This document shows positions 17,154 through 31,392 of a DNA stretch of 64,000 nt, piece by piece. Numbering within the stretch: position 1 is the first letter of the stretch; each line of letters opens with the position of its first letter. The stretch covers positions 103,384-167,383 of the forward strand of contig NZ_KN050828.1 of assembly GCF_000746275.1 (NCBI RefSeq), in the 5' to 3' direction. Origin of the DNA: Thermopetrobacter sp. TC1. GTDB taxonomy: Bacteria > Pseudomonadota > Alphaproteobacteria > Rhizobiales > Aestuariivirgaceae. The notes under the pieces were generated by a model. That model had not been told where the DNA came from, searched no databases, and was given only the letters and a program-made list of their open reading frames with translations. Made by a program: the position numbers and the translations under genes.

Positions 17154-19318
17154 ACGAGACAACGGCAAGGAAAAAGGCGGATGCGGCCACGGCAGCACCG
17201 GCGACATTCCGGGCGCGGGCGGTGCGGGCGCTGACGGATGCGCAGCTGCAAAGGGCCTTGGCCAATGTGCCGCGCGGCTTCATCGCCAAGCGGGCGAAGG
17301 CGCTTGCGCGTCTGCCGGAATTCGAGGATCTGCGCCAGTATGCCGCCGCCCTGAAGCGGCGGGCCATTGCCGATCTCGATGTGCTTCTTGAGCGCTTCAT
17401 CAGGCAGGCGGAAGCGGCCGGCTGCCATGTGCACCGGGTTGCGGATGCGGCAGAAGCCTGCGCGCGCATTCAAGCCCTTCTTGCCGAACGGGGTGTGCGG
17501 TGGGTGGCGAAGGGCAAGTCCATGATCTCCGAGGAGATCGGGCTTAATGCCGCCCTACAGCAAGCGGGCATGACGGTGACCGAAACCGACCTTGGCGAAT
17601 ACATCATCCAGCTGCGCAAGGAGGCACCAAGCCATATCGTGGCGCCCGCCATTCATCTGACCCGTGCCGATATCGAGCCCGCTTTCCGCAAGGCCCATGA
17701 ACAGCTCCCACCCGAACGGACCTTGAGCAGCCAGGAGGATTTCGTCAGCGAGGCGCGCAAGGTTCTGCGCGAGGTCTTCTGCACGGCTGATGCCGGCATC
17801 ACCGGCGCCAACATCCTCATTGCGGAAACGGGCACGGTTGTGCTGGTGACCAATGAGGGCAACGGCGATCTTTGCGCCACCCTGCCCCGCCTGCACATCG
17901 TGCTTGCCAGCATCGAGAAGGTGGTGCCCACGCGCGAGGATGCCACCGCGCTGTTGCGCCTGCTGGCGCGCTCGGCCACCGGGCAGGAGATAACCACCTA
18001 TACCAGCTTCTTCACCGGGCCGAAGCGGGATGCCGATGCGGACGGGCCGGAGGAGATGCACATCGTGCTGCTGGATAACGGGCGCAAGGATGTGCGGCAG
18101 GGGCCGTTTGCCGACATTCTCGCCTGCATCCGCTGCGGGGCGTGCCTCAATCACTGCCCGGTGTTTCAGGTGACCGGCGGTCATGCCTATGGTGATGTGT
18201 ATCCCGGGCCGATGGGCGAGGTGCTGCAGCCGGCCCTGCATGGCCTGGAAAAAATGCATGATCTGGCCGATGCCTGCACCATGTGCGGGCGGTGTGCGGA
18301 GGTGTGTCCGGTGCGCATCCCCCTGCCCGATCTCATCCGCCGCTGGCGCATGCGGGCTTTCAAGGCCGGGCACGGGTCCGCCATGCAGCGGCTGGGGCTG
18401 AAACTCTGGGCCCGGCTGGCACAGCGGCCTCGGCTCTATCGGCGCCTTTCCCGGCTTGGCAACGGCATGCTGCGCTTTCTTGCCGGAAAGACACATTTCA
18501 TCACCCGCCCCCTGCCGGGGCTGGGCGGCTGGTTCAGCGTGCGAGATTTGCCGGCGCCGGACGCACCACCGTTTCTTGCGCAGCCGCATGAGGATGTCTG
18601 GCCCGATCAGCGCGGAAAGGCACCGGGCAAGGAAGCTCATACATCCCTGACAGAAGCTCCTTGCACAAAAGAGGGCGGGAAAAAGGCACGCGCGGGGAAG
18701 GCCGCTTACGAGACGCTTGAAGCGCGCCTGCGCAACCATCCGCGCGGACCGCAGCCTGAGAGGGCCCGGCCCGATGCGCCGGAACGTCTGGCCTTGCGCT
18801 TCAGCGAAGAGGCGGAGGCGGCCGGCGCCATCGTGGAGACGGTGCCGTCTTTCAACACTCTGCCGGATGCGGTGGCGCTCGCCTTGAAAAGGCACGGGGA
18901 AGAAGGGCCGCTGCATGTGCTCTCTTCACGATTCACTGAGCTGGCGTGGGACGAGGCGGGGATTGATCTTGATCCCTCCTTGCCGCCGTGTGCGGAGAGC
19001 GCAAAAGGCGCAGGCCTGATCCTGCCGGAGGCGGCCATTGCCGAAACCGGCAGCCTGCTTACGCTTTCCGGAAAGACGGCACCGCCCACGCTGATGCTGT
19101 TGCCGCGAGTGCTCCTGGCGGCGGTGCCGGTTTCGGCCATTCGGCCCGGGCTTGATGACAGCTGGGATCTGCTGCGCACCCGCCTGGGGCCGAAAGACAT
19201 GCCGCGCAGCGTGCACTGGATCACCGGCCCGTCACGCACCGCCGACATTGAACAAACGCTCGTGCTCGGCGCCCATGGCCCCGCCATCCTGCACATTTTC
19301 CTGATCAAGGAGGCCTGA
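17150..19318 (+). CDS. Fused LutB-LutC lactate utilisation protein
   Basis: This 722-residue protein joins two normally separate subunits. Residues 1 to about 470 match LutB: a LUD domain (KGKSMISEEIGLN, AETGTVVLVTNEGN) followed by two 4Fe-4S motifs, CIRCGACLNHCPVF near residue 325 and CTMCGRCAEVCPV near 375. After a basic, low-complexity linker (about 480-540), residues about 545-722 resemble LutC, a second LUD domain with AAIAETGSLLTLSGKTAPPTLMLLP. The enzyme with LutA oxidises lactate to pyruvate. There is no stop or frameshift between the halves, and no separate lutC follows. The linker is long enough for a genuine two-domain fusion. Confidence 0.88.
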   Translation: MNETTARKKADAATAAPATFRARAVRALTDAQLQRALANVPRGFIAKRAKALARLPEFEDLRQYAAALKRRAIADLDVLLERFIRQAEAAGCHVHRVADAAEACARIQALLAERGVRWVAKGKSMISEEIGLNAALQQAGMTVTETDLGEYIIQLRKEAPSHIVAPAIHLTRADIEPAFRKAHEQLPPERTLSSQEDFVSEARKVLREVFCTADAGITGANILIAETGTVVLVTNEGNGDLCATLPRLHIVLASIEKVVPTREDATALLRLLARSATGQEITTYTSFFTGPKRDADADGPEEMHIVLLDNGRKDVRQGPFADILACIRCGACLNHCPVFQVTGGHAYGDVYPGPMGEVLQPALHGLEKMHDLADACTMCGRCAEVCPVRIPLPDLIRRWRMRAFKAGHGSAMQRLGLKLWARLAQRPRLYRRLSRLGNGMLRFLAGKTHFITRPLPGLGGWFSVRDLPAPDAPPFLAQPHEDVWPDQRGKAPGKEAHTSLTEAPCTKEGGKKARAGKAAYETLEARLRNHPRGPQPERARPDAPERLALRFSEEAEAAGAIVETVPSFNTLPDAVALALKRHGEEGPLHVLSSRFTELAWDEAGIDLDPSLPPCAESAKGAGLILPEAAIAETGSLLTLSGKTAPPTLMLLPRVLLAAVPVSAIRPGLDDSWDLLRTRLGPKDMPRSVHWITGPSRTADIEQTLVLGAHGPAILHIFLIKEA

Positions 19319-19390
19319 ACGGATGGGAGCGGAAAACGAATTTTTGTTGAAATTTCAAACTCCTTTGCGGCGCGGCAAAAATCGAGGAGG

Positions 19391-19528
19391 GCACACTACA
19401 CGACACAACGTTGCCACCTTCCCCGTCACCCCGGCGAAAGCCTTAGGTCTTAAGCCGCAAATTCATGCGTTTGTGGCTTTAGATACCGGCTTTCGCCGGT
19501 ATGACGATGCATGTGTCGTGTAATGTGC
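19391..19528. repeat. 138-bp nested fold-back (MITE-like) element
   Basis: Three pairs of inverted arms nest around one centre. Outer: GCACACTACACGACACA (19391-19407) with TGTGTCGTGTAATGTGC (19512-19528), one mismatch. Middle: 19425-19442 with 19488-19505, two mismatches. Inner: AAGCCGCAAA (19452-19461) with TTTGTGGCTT (19470-19479). The whole can fold into one long hairpin. No protein is encoded. The outer-arm motif TGTCGTGTAGTGTGC occurs again at about 51447-51461. The ribosome site of the next gene begins within a few bases of the right end. Confidence 0.8.
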
Positions 19529-19549
19529 GAGAATGGAGAGACTGCAACC

Positions 19550-20398
19550 ATGAAAATCGTGCGCTATGGCGAAGCGGGGGCGGAACGGCCGGGCATCGTC
19601 GATGCCGCCAGCAAGGTCTATGACATCTCCCATATCATCGAGGATATCACGCCTGAGACGCTCGCCGCCAGCTGTCTGGAGACGATCGCGGGGCTGAATA
19701 TCGCCGATCTGCCGCCGGTGGAGGGAACGCCGCGGTTCGGCCCGCCGGTGCGGGCGCCGCAGAAATTCATCGGCATCGGCCTCAATTATGCCGATCACGC
19801 CGCGGAAGTGGGCATGGAAAAGCCAGCCGAGCCTGTGGTTTTCACCAAGCATGTCAGCTGCATCATCGGTCCGGATGATGACGTGATCCTGCCCGCCTTC
19901 GCCCGCAAGGCCGACTGGGAGGTGGAGCTTGGCGTGATCATCGGGCGGGTGTGCAAGAACGTCCCCGAGGCGGATGCGCTCGATCACGTCGCCGGCTATT
20001 GCCTGGTCAACGACATTTCCGAGCGCGCCGTGCAGCTTGAGGGCACCGGCCAGTGGGTGAAAGGCAAGTCCTTCGACACCTTCGGGCCGGTGGGGCCGTG
20101 GCTGGTCACCCGCGATGAGCTGCCTGATCCGCAGGCGATCGACCTTGAACTGCGGGTGAATGACCAGGTGATGCAAAAGGGCACGACGGCGGACATGTTC
20201 TTTTCCGTTGCGGAGCTAGTCTCCTACCTTTCCCGCCATTTCACGCTGATGCCCGGCGATATCATCGCCACCGGCACCCCGGCCGGCGTCGGCCACGGAC
20301 GCACGCCGCCCGTCTATCTGAAGGACGGTGACGTCATGACCCTCACCGGCACCGGGCTTGGCCGCCAAAGACAACAGGTGCGCCGCGAACCGGCCTGA
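19550..20398 (+). CDS. Fumarylacetoacetate hydrolase family protein
   Basis: This 282-residue protein carries the FAH-family metal-binding core. IGLNYADHAAEVGM is followed by VVFTKHVSCIIGPDDDVILP, and the acidic ligands sit in DWEVELGVIIG; GDIIATGTPAGVGHG is the C-terminal signature. Members hydrolyse or isomerise beta-diketo acids in aromatic degradation, or decarboxylate oxaloacetate; the specific substrate is not readable here. The ATG at 19550 follows GGAGAGACTG. The upstream region is occupied by the fold-back element, so its promoter must lie in or beyond that element. A link with the FAD monooxygenase at 14 kb is possible. Confidence 0.88.
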   Translation: MKIVRYGEAGAERPGIVDAASKVYDISHIIEDITPETLAASCLETIAGLNIADLPPVEGTPRFGPPVRAPQKFIGIGLNYADHAAEVGMEKPAEPVVFTKHVSCIIGPDDDVILPAFARKADWEVELGVIIGRVCKNVPEADALDHVAGYCLVNDISERAVQLEGTGQWVKGKSFDTFGPVGPWLVTRDELPDPQAIDLELRVNDQVMQKGTTADMFFSVAELVSYLSRHFTLMPGDIIATGTPAGVGHGRTPPVYLKDGDVMTLTGTGLGRQRQQVRREPA

Positions 20399-20654
20399 TG
20401 TTTTCTTCTCATCGCGTTCATTTAAGTTCAACCGCGCCTGATCAGCTCATCATTTTTACGGAAAAGGAAGCGAGAACCGCCGTTGAAAAAACGTAAGGAC
20501 GAGATGAGCCAGGTGCGTTGTCACTGGTGAAAGCATGGCGAAGGGGTATATAGCTGTTGGCAGGATGCGCCGAAAGCGGCACGGGTTCATTGACACGCGG
20601 GCCCGGACATGGTGAACACGGCGCAAGGCGAGATTCTCAACGGTCAGGCACGAC

Positions 20655-21872
20655 ATGAGCGAAAGCACGCCCAACTCCTTCCGCAGCGGGCCGGATGAAC
20701 ATGGCCGGTTCGGCATTCATGGCGGCCGTTTCGTGGCCGAGACGTTAATGCCGCTCGTTCTCGAGCTGGAGGCCGCCTATGAGGAGGCCAGGAACGATCC
20801 CGCCTTTCATGCGGAAATGGAGGCATTTCTGCGGGATTATGTGGGTCGCCCCTCGCCGCTTTATTTTGCCGAGCGCTTAACCGAACATCTGGGCGGGGCG
20901 AAGATCTACTTCAAGCGCGATGAGCTCAATCACACCGGCGCGCACAAGATCAACAACGTTCTCGGGCAGATCCTGCTGGCACGGCGCATGGGCAAGACGC
21001 GCATCATCGCCGAGACCGGCGCCGGTCAGCACGGCGTGGCCACGGCAACGGCCTGTGCCCGCTTCGGCCTTGAATGCGTCGTTTACATGGGCGAGGTGGA
21101 TGTGGAGCGCCAGCAGCCCAATGTCTTTCGCATGAAGCTTTTGGGGGCTGAGGTCGTGCCCGTTTCCTCCGGTTCGCGCACGCTGAAGGATGCGCTGAAC
21201 GAAGCGCTGCGCGACTGGGTGGCGAATGTGGAGAACACCTTCTACTGCATCGGCACCGTGGCGGGGCCGCACCCCTATCCCATGATGGTGCGGGATTTTC
21301 AGGCAGTGATCGGCCGCGAGGCCAGGGCCCAGATCCTGGAAAAGGAAGGGCGCCTGCCGGATGCGCTGGTGGCGGCCATCGGCGGCGGCTCCAACGCCAT
21401 GGGGCTGTTCTATCCCTTCCTCGATGACACGGATGTGGCCATGTATGGCGTGGAAGCCGCCGGCAAGGGGCTGGAAACGGGCCTGCATGCCGCCTCGATC
21501 AGCGGCGGTAAGCCGGGCGTGCTGCACGGCAACCGCACCTATCTGCTCATGGATGAGGACGGGCAGATCAAGGAGGCGCATTCCATCTCCGCCGGGCTTG
21601 ATTATCCCGGCATCGGGCCGGAGCATGCCTGGCTGCATGAGGTGGGCCGGGTGAACTATGTGGCGGCCACGGACGAGGAAGCGCTGGAGGCCTTTCAGGT
21701 CTGCTCGCGTCTGGAAGGCATCATTCCGGCGCTGGAGCCGGCGCATGCCCTTGCGCACGTGATGAAGCTGGCGCCGGAGATGGACAAGGATCAGATCATC
21801 ATCATGAACATGTGCGGGCGGGGAGATAAGGACATCTTCACCGTGGCCAAGCATCTGGGAGTGGAGCTGTGA
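20655..21872 (+). CDS. trpB: Tryptophan synthase beta chain
   Basis: This 405-residue PLP enzyme condenses indole with serine to make tryptophan. The PLP lysine lies in [11 protein letters not shown] (about residue 98). [15 protein letters not shown], the phosphate-binding loop [13 protein letters not shown] and the closing [14 protein letters not shown] are all present. It follows about 250 bases without a gene, in which trpF, the frequent upstream partner, is absent. It overlaps trpA by four bases (GTGA), so both subunits are made from one message and can channel indole in the alpha-beta complex. Confidence 0.98.
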   Translation: MSESTPNSFRSGPDEHGRFGIHGGRFVAETLMPLVLELEAAYEEARNDPAFHAEMEAFLRDYVGRPSPLYFAERLTEHLGGAKIYFKRDELNHTGAHKINNVLGQILLARRMGKTRIIAETGAGQHGVATATACARFGLECVVYMGEVDVERQQPNVFRMKLLGAEVVPVSSGSRTLKDALNEALRDWVANVENTFYCIGTVAGPHPYPMMVRDFQAVIGREARAQILEKEGRLPDALVAAIGGGSNAMGLFYPFLDDTDVAMYGVEAAGKGLETGLHAASISGGKPGVLHGNRTYLLMDEDGQIKEAHSISAGLDYPGIGPEHAWLHEVGRVNYVAATDEEALEAFQVCSRLEGIIPALEPAHALAHVMKLAPEMDKDQIIIMNMCGRGDKDIFTVAKHLGVEL

Positions 21873-22702
21873 GCGAGACGGGGCGCATCGCGGCGCGCTT
21901 CGCCGCCCTGAAGGAACAGAACCGTGCGGCGCTGGTCACCTTCATCACCGCCGGCGATCCCGATTTCGAGACCTCTCTTGAAATCTTAAGGCGCCTGCCG
22001 CAGGCGGGGGCGGACATCATCGAACTGGGCATGCCCTTCACCGACCCCATGGCCGATGGCCCGGCCATTCAGCTCGCCTCGCAGCGGGCGCTGGCGGCGG
22101 GGCAGACCCTGCCGCGCACCCTGGAAATGGTGCGCCGCTTTCGCGAAACGGATGCGGAAACGCCCATCGTGCTCATGGGCTATTACAATCCCATCTATGT
22201 TTACGGCAACGCGCGCTTCCTCGCCGAAGCCAGGGAGGCGGGCGTGGATGGTCTCATCGTTGTCGACCTGCCGCCGGAAGAGGACGAAGAGCTGTGCCTG
22301 CCGGCGCTTGAGGCGGGGATCAATTTCATCCGCCTGGCCACGCCGACGACGGATGCGGCCCGCCTGCCCAAGGTGCTCAACAACGCCAGCGGCTTTCTCT
22401 ATTACGTCTCGGTCACGGGCGTGACCGGCACCCGCGAGCCGGATGTCGATGCCGTGCGCGATGCGCTTGCGTACATCCGCACGGCCACGGACCTGCCCAT
22501 CGCCGTGGGCTTTGGTGTAAAAACACCGCAGCAGGCGCGGGCCATCGCCGAGGTGGCCGATGGCGTGGTGGTGGGATCGGCGCTGGTGAACGCCGTGCGC
22601 GACAGCCTGGATGATCAGGGACGGGCCACGGATGGCACGGTTTCTGCCGTGCTCGATCTCGTCTCGGCGCTGGCGGAGGGCGTGCGCGCCGCGCGCCAGT
22701 GA
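21869..22702 (+). CDS. trpA: Tryptophan synthase alpha chain
   Basis: This 277-residue TIM-barrel protein cleaves indole-3-glycerol phosphate to indole. The catalytic Glu is in [17 protein letters not shown] and the catalytic Asp region is [11 protein letters not shown]; the phosphate site includes [11 protein letters not shown] and VVGSALVN. It starts with GTG inside the trpB stop. accD follows after 181 bases, the trpBA-accD order often seen in alphaproteobacteria. Confidence 0.98.
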   Translation: MSETGRIAARFAALKEQNRAALVTFITAGDPDFETSLEILRRLPQAGADIIELGMPFTDPMADGPAIQLASQRALAAGQTLPRTLEMVRRFRETDAETPIVLMGYYNPIYVYGNARFLAEAREAGVDGLIVVDLPPEEDEELCLPALEAGINFIRLATPTTDAARLPKVLNNASGFLYYVSVTGVTGTREPDVDAVRDALAYIRTATDLPIAVGFGVKTPQQARAIAEVADGVVVGSALVNAVRDSLDDQGRATDGTVSAVLDLVSALAEGVRAARQ

Positions 22703-22883
22703 GTGGCTTAAGAAAGCACAAAGGGGCCAAAAGCCCCGTGCATGCACAGGCCCGGGCCGGTGGTTGGTCAAGGAACAGGCCATGAAGTGCCGCATCAGGG
22801 CCATTTAAGCCAGCCGGCCGTCGAAAAAGGCTCTTTGCGCATGAACGACATCAACGGGGGCAACAGGGAGGCAGAGCCTCGCC

Positions 22884-24026
22884 ATGAACTGGATCAAGAA
22901 TTTCGTCCGCCCGAGGATCCGCAGCTTTCTCGGCAAAAAGCGCGAAATGCCCGAGAACATGTGGGTGAAATGCCCACAGACGGGCAAGATGGTCTTTTAC
23001 AAGGATCTGCAGGCCAATTTGTGGGTGGTGCCGGAATCCGGCTATCACATGCGCATGCCTGCAACAGAGCGCCTGCGCCACATGTTCGACGATGGCGAAT
23101 ATGAAGCAATCCCGCTTCCCGAGGTGCCGCAGGATCCGCTGAAGTTCCGCGATCAGAAGAAATATGTGGACCGCCTGAAGGCGGCGCGGGCCAAGACCGG
23201 GCGGGATGATGCCATTCTCGCCGGTGTCGGCTGGCTGGATGGCGTGCGGGTGGTGATTGCCGTGCAGGACTTCGAGTTCATGGGCGGCTCGCTGGGCATG
23301 GCCGCAGGCGAGGCCATCATCCGCGCCATGCGCGAGGCGGTGAAGCGGCGCTGTCCCTTCATCTTCTTCGTTTCCTCAGGCGGCGCGCGCATGCAGGAAG
23401 GCATTCTCTCCCTGATGCAGATGCCGCGCACCACCATCGCCGTGCAGGAGCTGAAGGAAGCAGGCCTGCCCTACATCGTGGTGCTCACCCATCCCACCAC
23501 CGGCGGTGTCACCGCATCGTATGCCATGTTGGGCGATGTGCATCTGGCCGAGCCGGGCGCGCTCATCGGCTTTGCCGGTCCGCGCGTGATCGAGCAGACC
23601 ATCCGGGAAAAGCTGCCCGAGGGCTTTCAGCGCGCCGAATATCTGCTCGAGCATGGCATGGTCGATGCCGTGGTGCCGCGGCATGAGATGCGTGCGGTGA
23701 TTTCGCGGCTGGTGCGGCTGTTCACCCATCAGCCGGCGCTGGTGGAGACCCGGGCGGAAGAATTGCCGGCCGAAGAGGTCGGCGAAACAAAGCCGGAAGA
23801 GCCGGCTGAAAGCGATGCCACGGAAAGCGCCGAAACGGCCGCAACGGCAGAATATGAAAAAGAAAACGCCCCAAAAGATGGCGAAGCTGCCGAGAGCGCA
23901 TCCGGGGCTGACATGCAGGAAGATAAGGCCGAGGCCAGATCTTCCGCAGACGAGGCGAAGGAGGCGGAGGGCGCTGAGAAGGAATCCTCTCCGCCAGCGA
24001 AGGCCGAAGAGGCGCGCAAGGACTGA
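22884..24026 (+). CDS. accD: Acetyl-CoA carboxylase carboxyltransferase subunit beta
   Basis: This 380-residue subunit transfers carboxyl from biotin to acetyl-CoA, the first step of fatty-acid synthesis. The crotonase-like core is clear: [44 protein letters not shown] and [21 protein letters not shown]. The N-terminal zinc ribbon is degenerate: only the first of four ligand cysteines remains (WVKCPQTG, then [10 protein letters not shown]), a loss I recall from rhizobial AccD proteins. Residues about 290-380 form an acidic, Ala/Glu/Ser-rich tail, longer than in many homologues and probably disordered. The ATG at 22884 has GGGAGG some 14 bases upstream. Confidence 0.97.
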   Translation: MNWIKNFVRPRIRSFLGKKREMPENMWVKCPQTGKMVFYKDLQANLWVVPESGYHMRMPATERLRHMFDDGEYEAIPLPEVPQDPLKFRDQKKYVDRLKAARAKTGRDDAILAGVGWLDGVRVVIAVQDFEFMGGSLGMAAGEAIIRAMREAVKRRCPFIFFVSSGGARMQEGILSLMQMPRTTIAVQELKEAGLPYIVVLTHPTTGGVTASYAMLGDVHLAEPGALIGFAGPRVIEQTIREKLPEGFQRAEYLLEHGMVDAVVPRHEMRAVISRLVRLFTHQPALVETRAEELPAEEVGETKPEEPAESDATESAETAATAEYEKENAPKDGEAAESASGADMQEDKAEARSSADEAKEAEGAEKESSPPAKAEEARKD

Positions 24027-24090
24027 ACCTGCGATTTTGTTACATTTCACGTTTGAAGCCGTTTAGCGGGGTCAGGGAGTTGATCGTGCC

Positions 24091-24813
24091 GTGGTGAACA
24101 AGGCCGAGGAGAGGAACGCGGCGCAAACCGAACCGGTTGCACCACAGGACTATCTGCGTCGGGAACGGCGCCGCCGGCCGCTCGCTTTCTGGGTATCCCT
24201 TCTGTTTCTGTTTTCGGCTCTGGGCCTGATCGCGCTGTTTCTCTGGTCATCGGGCCTGATTGCGCCCAAACGCCGCGAACCGCCGAAAATCGAGGTAACG
24301 GTCACCGATGATGGCACCATCGTGGTGCGCAATACGCGCATTTCCGGCCTGGATGACGAAGGCCTGCCCTTCACCATCATCGCACAGATGTCGGAGCGCA
24401 AGGAGCAGGAAAGAAACCGCATCAGATTGCGCAACGTCCGGGGCACGCTGACCAAGCGCAACGGCGAAATCATCCGCTTCTCCTCCGATCGCGGAGAATA
24501 CGATACCGAAACCGAGATCGCCACGCTCATCGACAACGTGCATGTCAGCTCACAGGGCCGCTATGACCTCTATACGCAGCGCGCCCGCGTGCACATCCCC
24601 GACAAGATCTTCACCGTGCCGGGACCGGTGCGCGTTGTTCTCAAGGATGGCGAAATCCGCGCCCGCAGCATGCGCACCGCCCGCAATTCCGATCATGTCT
24701 TTTTCGGCGGGCGGGTTTACGCTACCTTTCGCAGCGAAACGCCGGCCGGTGGAACCACGGACGCAACAGGGGGCAGGCCGGCAAGAGAGGACAAAGCCAA
24801 CGCCCGGGAGTGA
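24091..24813 (+). CDS. lptC: LPS export protein LptC
   Basis: This about 240-residue protein has a basic N-terminus, one membrane helix at about residues 31-52 (PLAFWVSLLFLFSALGLIAL) and a periplasmic beta-jellyroll in which repeated strands such as GTLTKRNGEIIRFSSDRGEY bind lipopolysaccharide. It passes LPS from the LptBFG transporter to LptA. The start is one of two adjacent GTG codons (24091 or 24094) after AGGGAGTTG. It lies four bases upstream of lptA, the usual lptC-lptA order. Confidence 0.9.
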   Translation: MVNKAEERNAAQTEPVAPQDYLRRERRRRPLAFWVSLLFLFSALGLIALFLWSSGLIAPKRREPPKIEVTVTDDGTIVVRNTRISGLDDEGLPFTIIAQMSERKEQERNRIRLRNVRGTLTKRNGEIIRFSSDRGEYDTETEIATLIDNVHVSSQGRYDLYTQRARVHIPDKIFTVPGPVRVVLKDGEIRARSMRTARNSDHVFFGGRVYATFRSETPAGGTTDATGGRPAREDKANARE

Positions 24814-24817
24814 ACCG

Positions 24818-25354
24818 ATGTCCGCCAAGTCCATCTTTCCGCCGCTGCTTGCCGTCATGGCCGCAGCCTTTCTTGCCCCGACCATGACGCCGGTCATGGC
24901 GCAGCCACAGGTGGTCAACACCAAGCCCATGCAGGAGGCCAAGAAGGCCCGAAAGGTGGATATCGAGGCTGACAGCATGGAAATCCAGGACGAGAAGAAC
25001 ACCGCGATCTTCATCGGCAATGTGAAGGCCACGCGGGGCAATTCCACGCTCTATGCCGACAAGATGGTGGTGCACTACAAGAAAGTGCCGAAAGAAGACG
25101 GGGGAGAGAAAACGGAAGTGACCGACTTCGTGGCCACCGGGCATGTCAAGATTGTCGATCCGGATCAGACCATCACCGGCGATCAGGCCCGTATGGACGT
25201 GAAGAAGGATCTTTTGTGGGTCACGGGCAACGTCACGGTGAAGACAAAGACGGCCACGGTGCGCGGCACCAAGCTGTTTGCCAATCTCAAGACCGGCGTG
25301 TCGCGCATGGAAGCGCCGGGCAAGGGGCGGGTGCGCGGCATTTTCAGCGAATGA
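24818..25354 (+). CDS. lptA: LPS transport periplasmic protein LptA
   Basis: This 178-residue protein starts with a signal peptide (LLAVMAAAFLAPTMTPVMA, cleavage after about residue 28). The mature part is the OstA-like jellyroll, with VDIEADSMEIQDEKNTAIFI, TRGNSTLYADKMVVHY and ITGDQARMDVKKDLLWVTG. It forms the bridge carrying LPS through the periplasm. The ATG at 24818 follows CGGGAGTGAA and begins four bases after lptC ends. Confidence 0.93.
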   Translation: MSAKSIFPPLLAVMAAAFLAPTMTPVMAQPQVVNTKPMQEAKKARKVDIEADSMEIQDEKNTAIFIGNVKATRGNSTLYADKMVVHYKKVPKEDGGEKTEVTDFVATGHVKIVDPDQTITGDQARMDVKKDLLWVTGNVTVKTKTATVRGTKLFANLKTGVSRMEAPGKGRVRGIFSE

Positions 25355-25497
25355 TGGCAAATATGGGGGGCGCTCGCAGACTTGTCGAGCGGGAACGATG
25401 CGTTCGTGTGAGGTTTGCCGCATATTCGCGAGCGCATGCAGTGCATTCATTCGCTGGTCATTCACCGCCTGTTAAGGTTGACACATCACTCTAGCTC

Positions 25498-26289
<792 letters not shown>

Positions 26290-26323
26290 ACGCAATCCTC
26301 TGCCAATAACCGGCCAGCGCCAC

Positions 26324-26983
26324 CTAGAGCAGGCGCGGCTGCTCAGGCGGGCGTTTCAAGGGATGGCCGACATCATGGCCTGAGAAGGTGCCGTCCGGAG
26401 CGGGTTTTAACAGGCGCACGGCTTCTTCCGCCGGGCAGGCGGGATCGAGCCAGGCGGCCCTGTCCGCCTCATTGAGGAAAATGGCCGGCATGCGCGGATG
26501 CACCGGGCGCACATCGGCATTGGCATCCACCGTGATGATCACGCAGGTTTCCATCTCGCTGCCGTCCGCACCCATCCAGCGCGACCACAGCCCGGCCATG
26601 GCGAAGGGACGCTCATCGGGCAGCGTAAAAAGAATGGCGTGCTTGTGCCCGGGCTGGCCCGTCCATTCATGAAAGCCGTCGGCCGGAAACAGACAGCGAT
26701 GATGACGCACGGCGGAACGGAAATAGGGCCGTTCCAAAAGCGATTCGGCGCGGGCGTTGATGGGGCGCTGCTTGGGCCATTCCTTCATCCAGTGCGGCAC
26801 GAACCCCCACAGGGCGAAGCGCAGATGATAAGCGCCATCCTCCTCGCGACGGATGATGGGCGCCGGCTCACCCGGGCGCACCAGCGCCCGCGGACAGCAA
26901 TTGGCCAGCTCCGGCCCCTCCGCCAGCGAAAAGGCCGCCTTCATCGCCTCCGGCGCGATAGTCAGTCGATACAGCCCGCACAT
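26324..26983 (-). CDS. SRAP-domain (HMCES/YedK-type) DNA-protein crosslinking protein
   Basis: This 219-residue protein begins MCGLYR, so removal of Met exposes the Cys2 that in YedK/HMCES forms a thiazolidine link with abasic sites in single-stranded DNA. Other family motifs are INARAES (binding residues), RCLFPADGFHEW with the active-site Glu, and HPRMPAIF with the catalytic His. The start at 26983 is fixed by the required MCG terminus, although the frame is open further upstream. It lies convergent to lptB and divergent from apt. Confidence 0.93.
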   Translation of the reverse strand: MCGLYRLTIAPEAMKAAFSLAEGPELANCCPRALVRPGEPAPIIRREEDGAYHLRFALWGFVPHWMKEWPKQRPINARAESLLERPYFRSAVRHHRCLFPADGFHEWTGQPGHKHAILFTLPDERPFAMAGLWSRWMGADGSEMETCVIITVDANADVRPVHPRMPAIFLNEADRAAWLDPACPAEEAVRLLKPAPDGTFSGHDVGHPLKRPPEQPRLL

Positions 26984-27190
26984 GTCCCGTTCCCTGTCTT
27001 TTTCCGCTCCATACGGCATTCCCCCGGGTTCAAGATAGAAAGCCGCAATGTCGCTGTCACCGCCGCTTTGTGCTCTCTCCCGCAAACCTTTCCCGCCTTC
27101 TTTTCCTGACGCCCAAAAGAACGCTTGTCTTATGCGGCGGCCTGGGCTTAAAGACACAGGCCAGAGGCGTTACGGGCAAGGGGACCGGCC

Positions 27191-27739
27191 ATGAACACCA
27201 GCCGCAAGGTCTTCGACATCAAGCAATACATCCGCTCCATTCCCGACTATCCGAAACCGGGCATCATCTTCAGGGACATCACCACGCTGCTTGCCTCCGC
27301 CCATGGCCTGCGCGCGGCCGTGGACGAGCTGATCTGGCCGTTTCTTAATGAGGACATCGATTACGTCATCGGTATCGAGGCCCGCGGCTTCATCCTTGGC
27401 GGGGCGGTGGCGCATGAGCTGGGCAAGGGCTTCGTGCCCATCCGCAAGAAGGGCAAGCTGCCGTGGAAGGTGATCGGCAAGGACTACGAGCTGGAATACG
27501 GCGTGGATCGCATCGAGGTGCATGCCGATGCCATCAGCCAGGGTGACAAGGTTCTGCTCGTGGATGATCTCATCGCCACCGGCGGCACGGCCAACGCCGC
27601 CATCGACCTGATTCGGGAATCCGGCGGCGATCTGGTGGCGGCCGCCTTCGTCATCGATCTGCCGGATCTCGGCGGTGCGGAGCGGTTGCGGCAGAAAGGC
27701 GTGAAGGTGCATACGCTGGTGGAATTCGAAGGGGCATGA
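27191..27739 (+). CDS. apt: Adenine phosphoribosyltransferase
   Basis: This 182-residue enzyme converts adenine and PRPP to AMP in purine salvage. The PRPP-binding loop is [18 protein letters not shown]; the N-terminal [21 protein letters not shown] and [14 protein letters not shown] are diagnostic. The ATG at 27191 follows AAGGGGACC. A strong terminator lies 15 bases after the stop, so it is probably monocistronic. Confidence 0.97.
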   Translation: MNTSRKVFDIKQYIRSIPDYPKPGIIFRDITTLLASAHGLRAAVDELIWPFLNEDIDYVIGIEARGFILGGAVAHELGKGFVPIRKKGKLPWKVIGKDYELEYGVDRIEVHADAISQGDKVLLVDDLIATGGTANAAIDLIRESGGDLVAAAFVIDLPDLGGAERLRQKGVKVHTLVEFEGA

Positions 27740-27753
27740 GCCAAGACGACAAA

Positions 27754-27781
27754 GGGTCGGATCAAAGATCCGGCCCTTTTT
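27754..27781 (+). terminator. Rho-independent terminator of apt
   Basis: A 10-bp stem GGGTCGGATC / GATCCGGCCC (one T-G pair) with an AAA loop is followed at once by TTTTT. Confidence 0.9.
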
Positions 27782-27962
27782 CATGAGCCCTTATCGGCTG
27801 TGAGAAAGCCTCGCGCATCATGGCATAAAATGACCTGGCCGCTAAAAGAACGGGGGAGAGGCGAAAAAAGCATGCCGCGGACAAAGCGCGGCCTTTTCCT
27901 GCCGCCCGCCGTGGTGTAATGAGGGCGGCAATTTGGGCAGGGCGAACACAAGCAGAGCAGTC

Positions 27963-31376
<3,414 letters not shown>

Positions 31377-31392
31377 AGCCCGAGGTGATGTC

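Noticed and set aside
17555-18916. Long antisense frame inside the lutB-lutC fusion
   Set aside because: Opposite to a gene with clear Fe-S and LUD motifs; similar shadows occur opposite dnaX, carB, the hybrid kinase and pckA.
22716-22745. Small hairpin GGGGC/GCCCC after trpA as a terminator
   Set aside because: Only five base pairs and no T-run follow; read-through to accD is likely.
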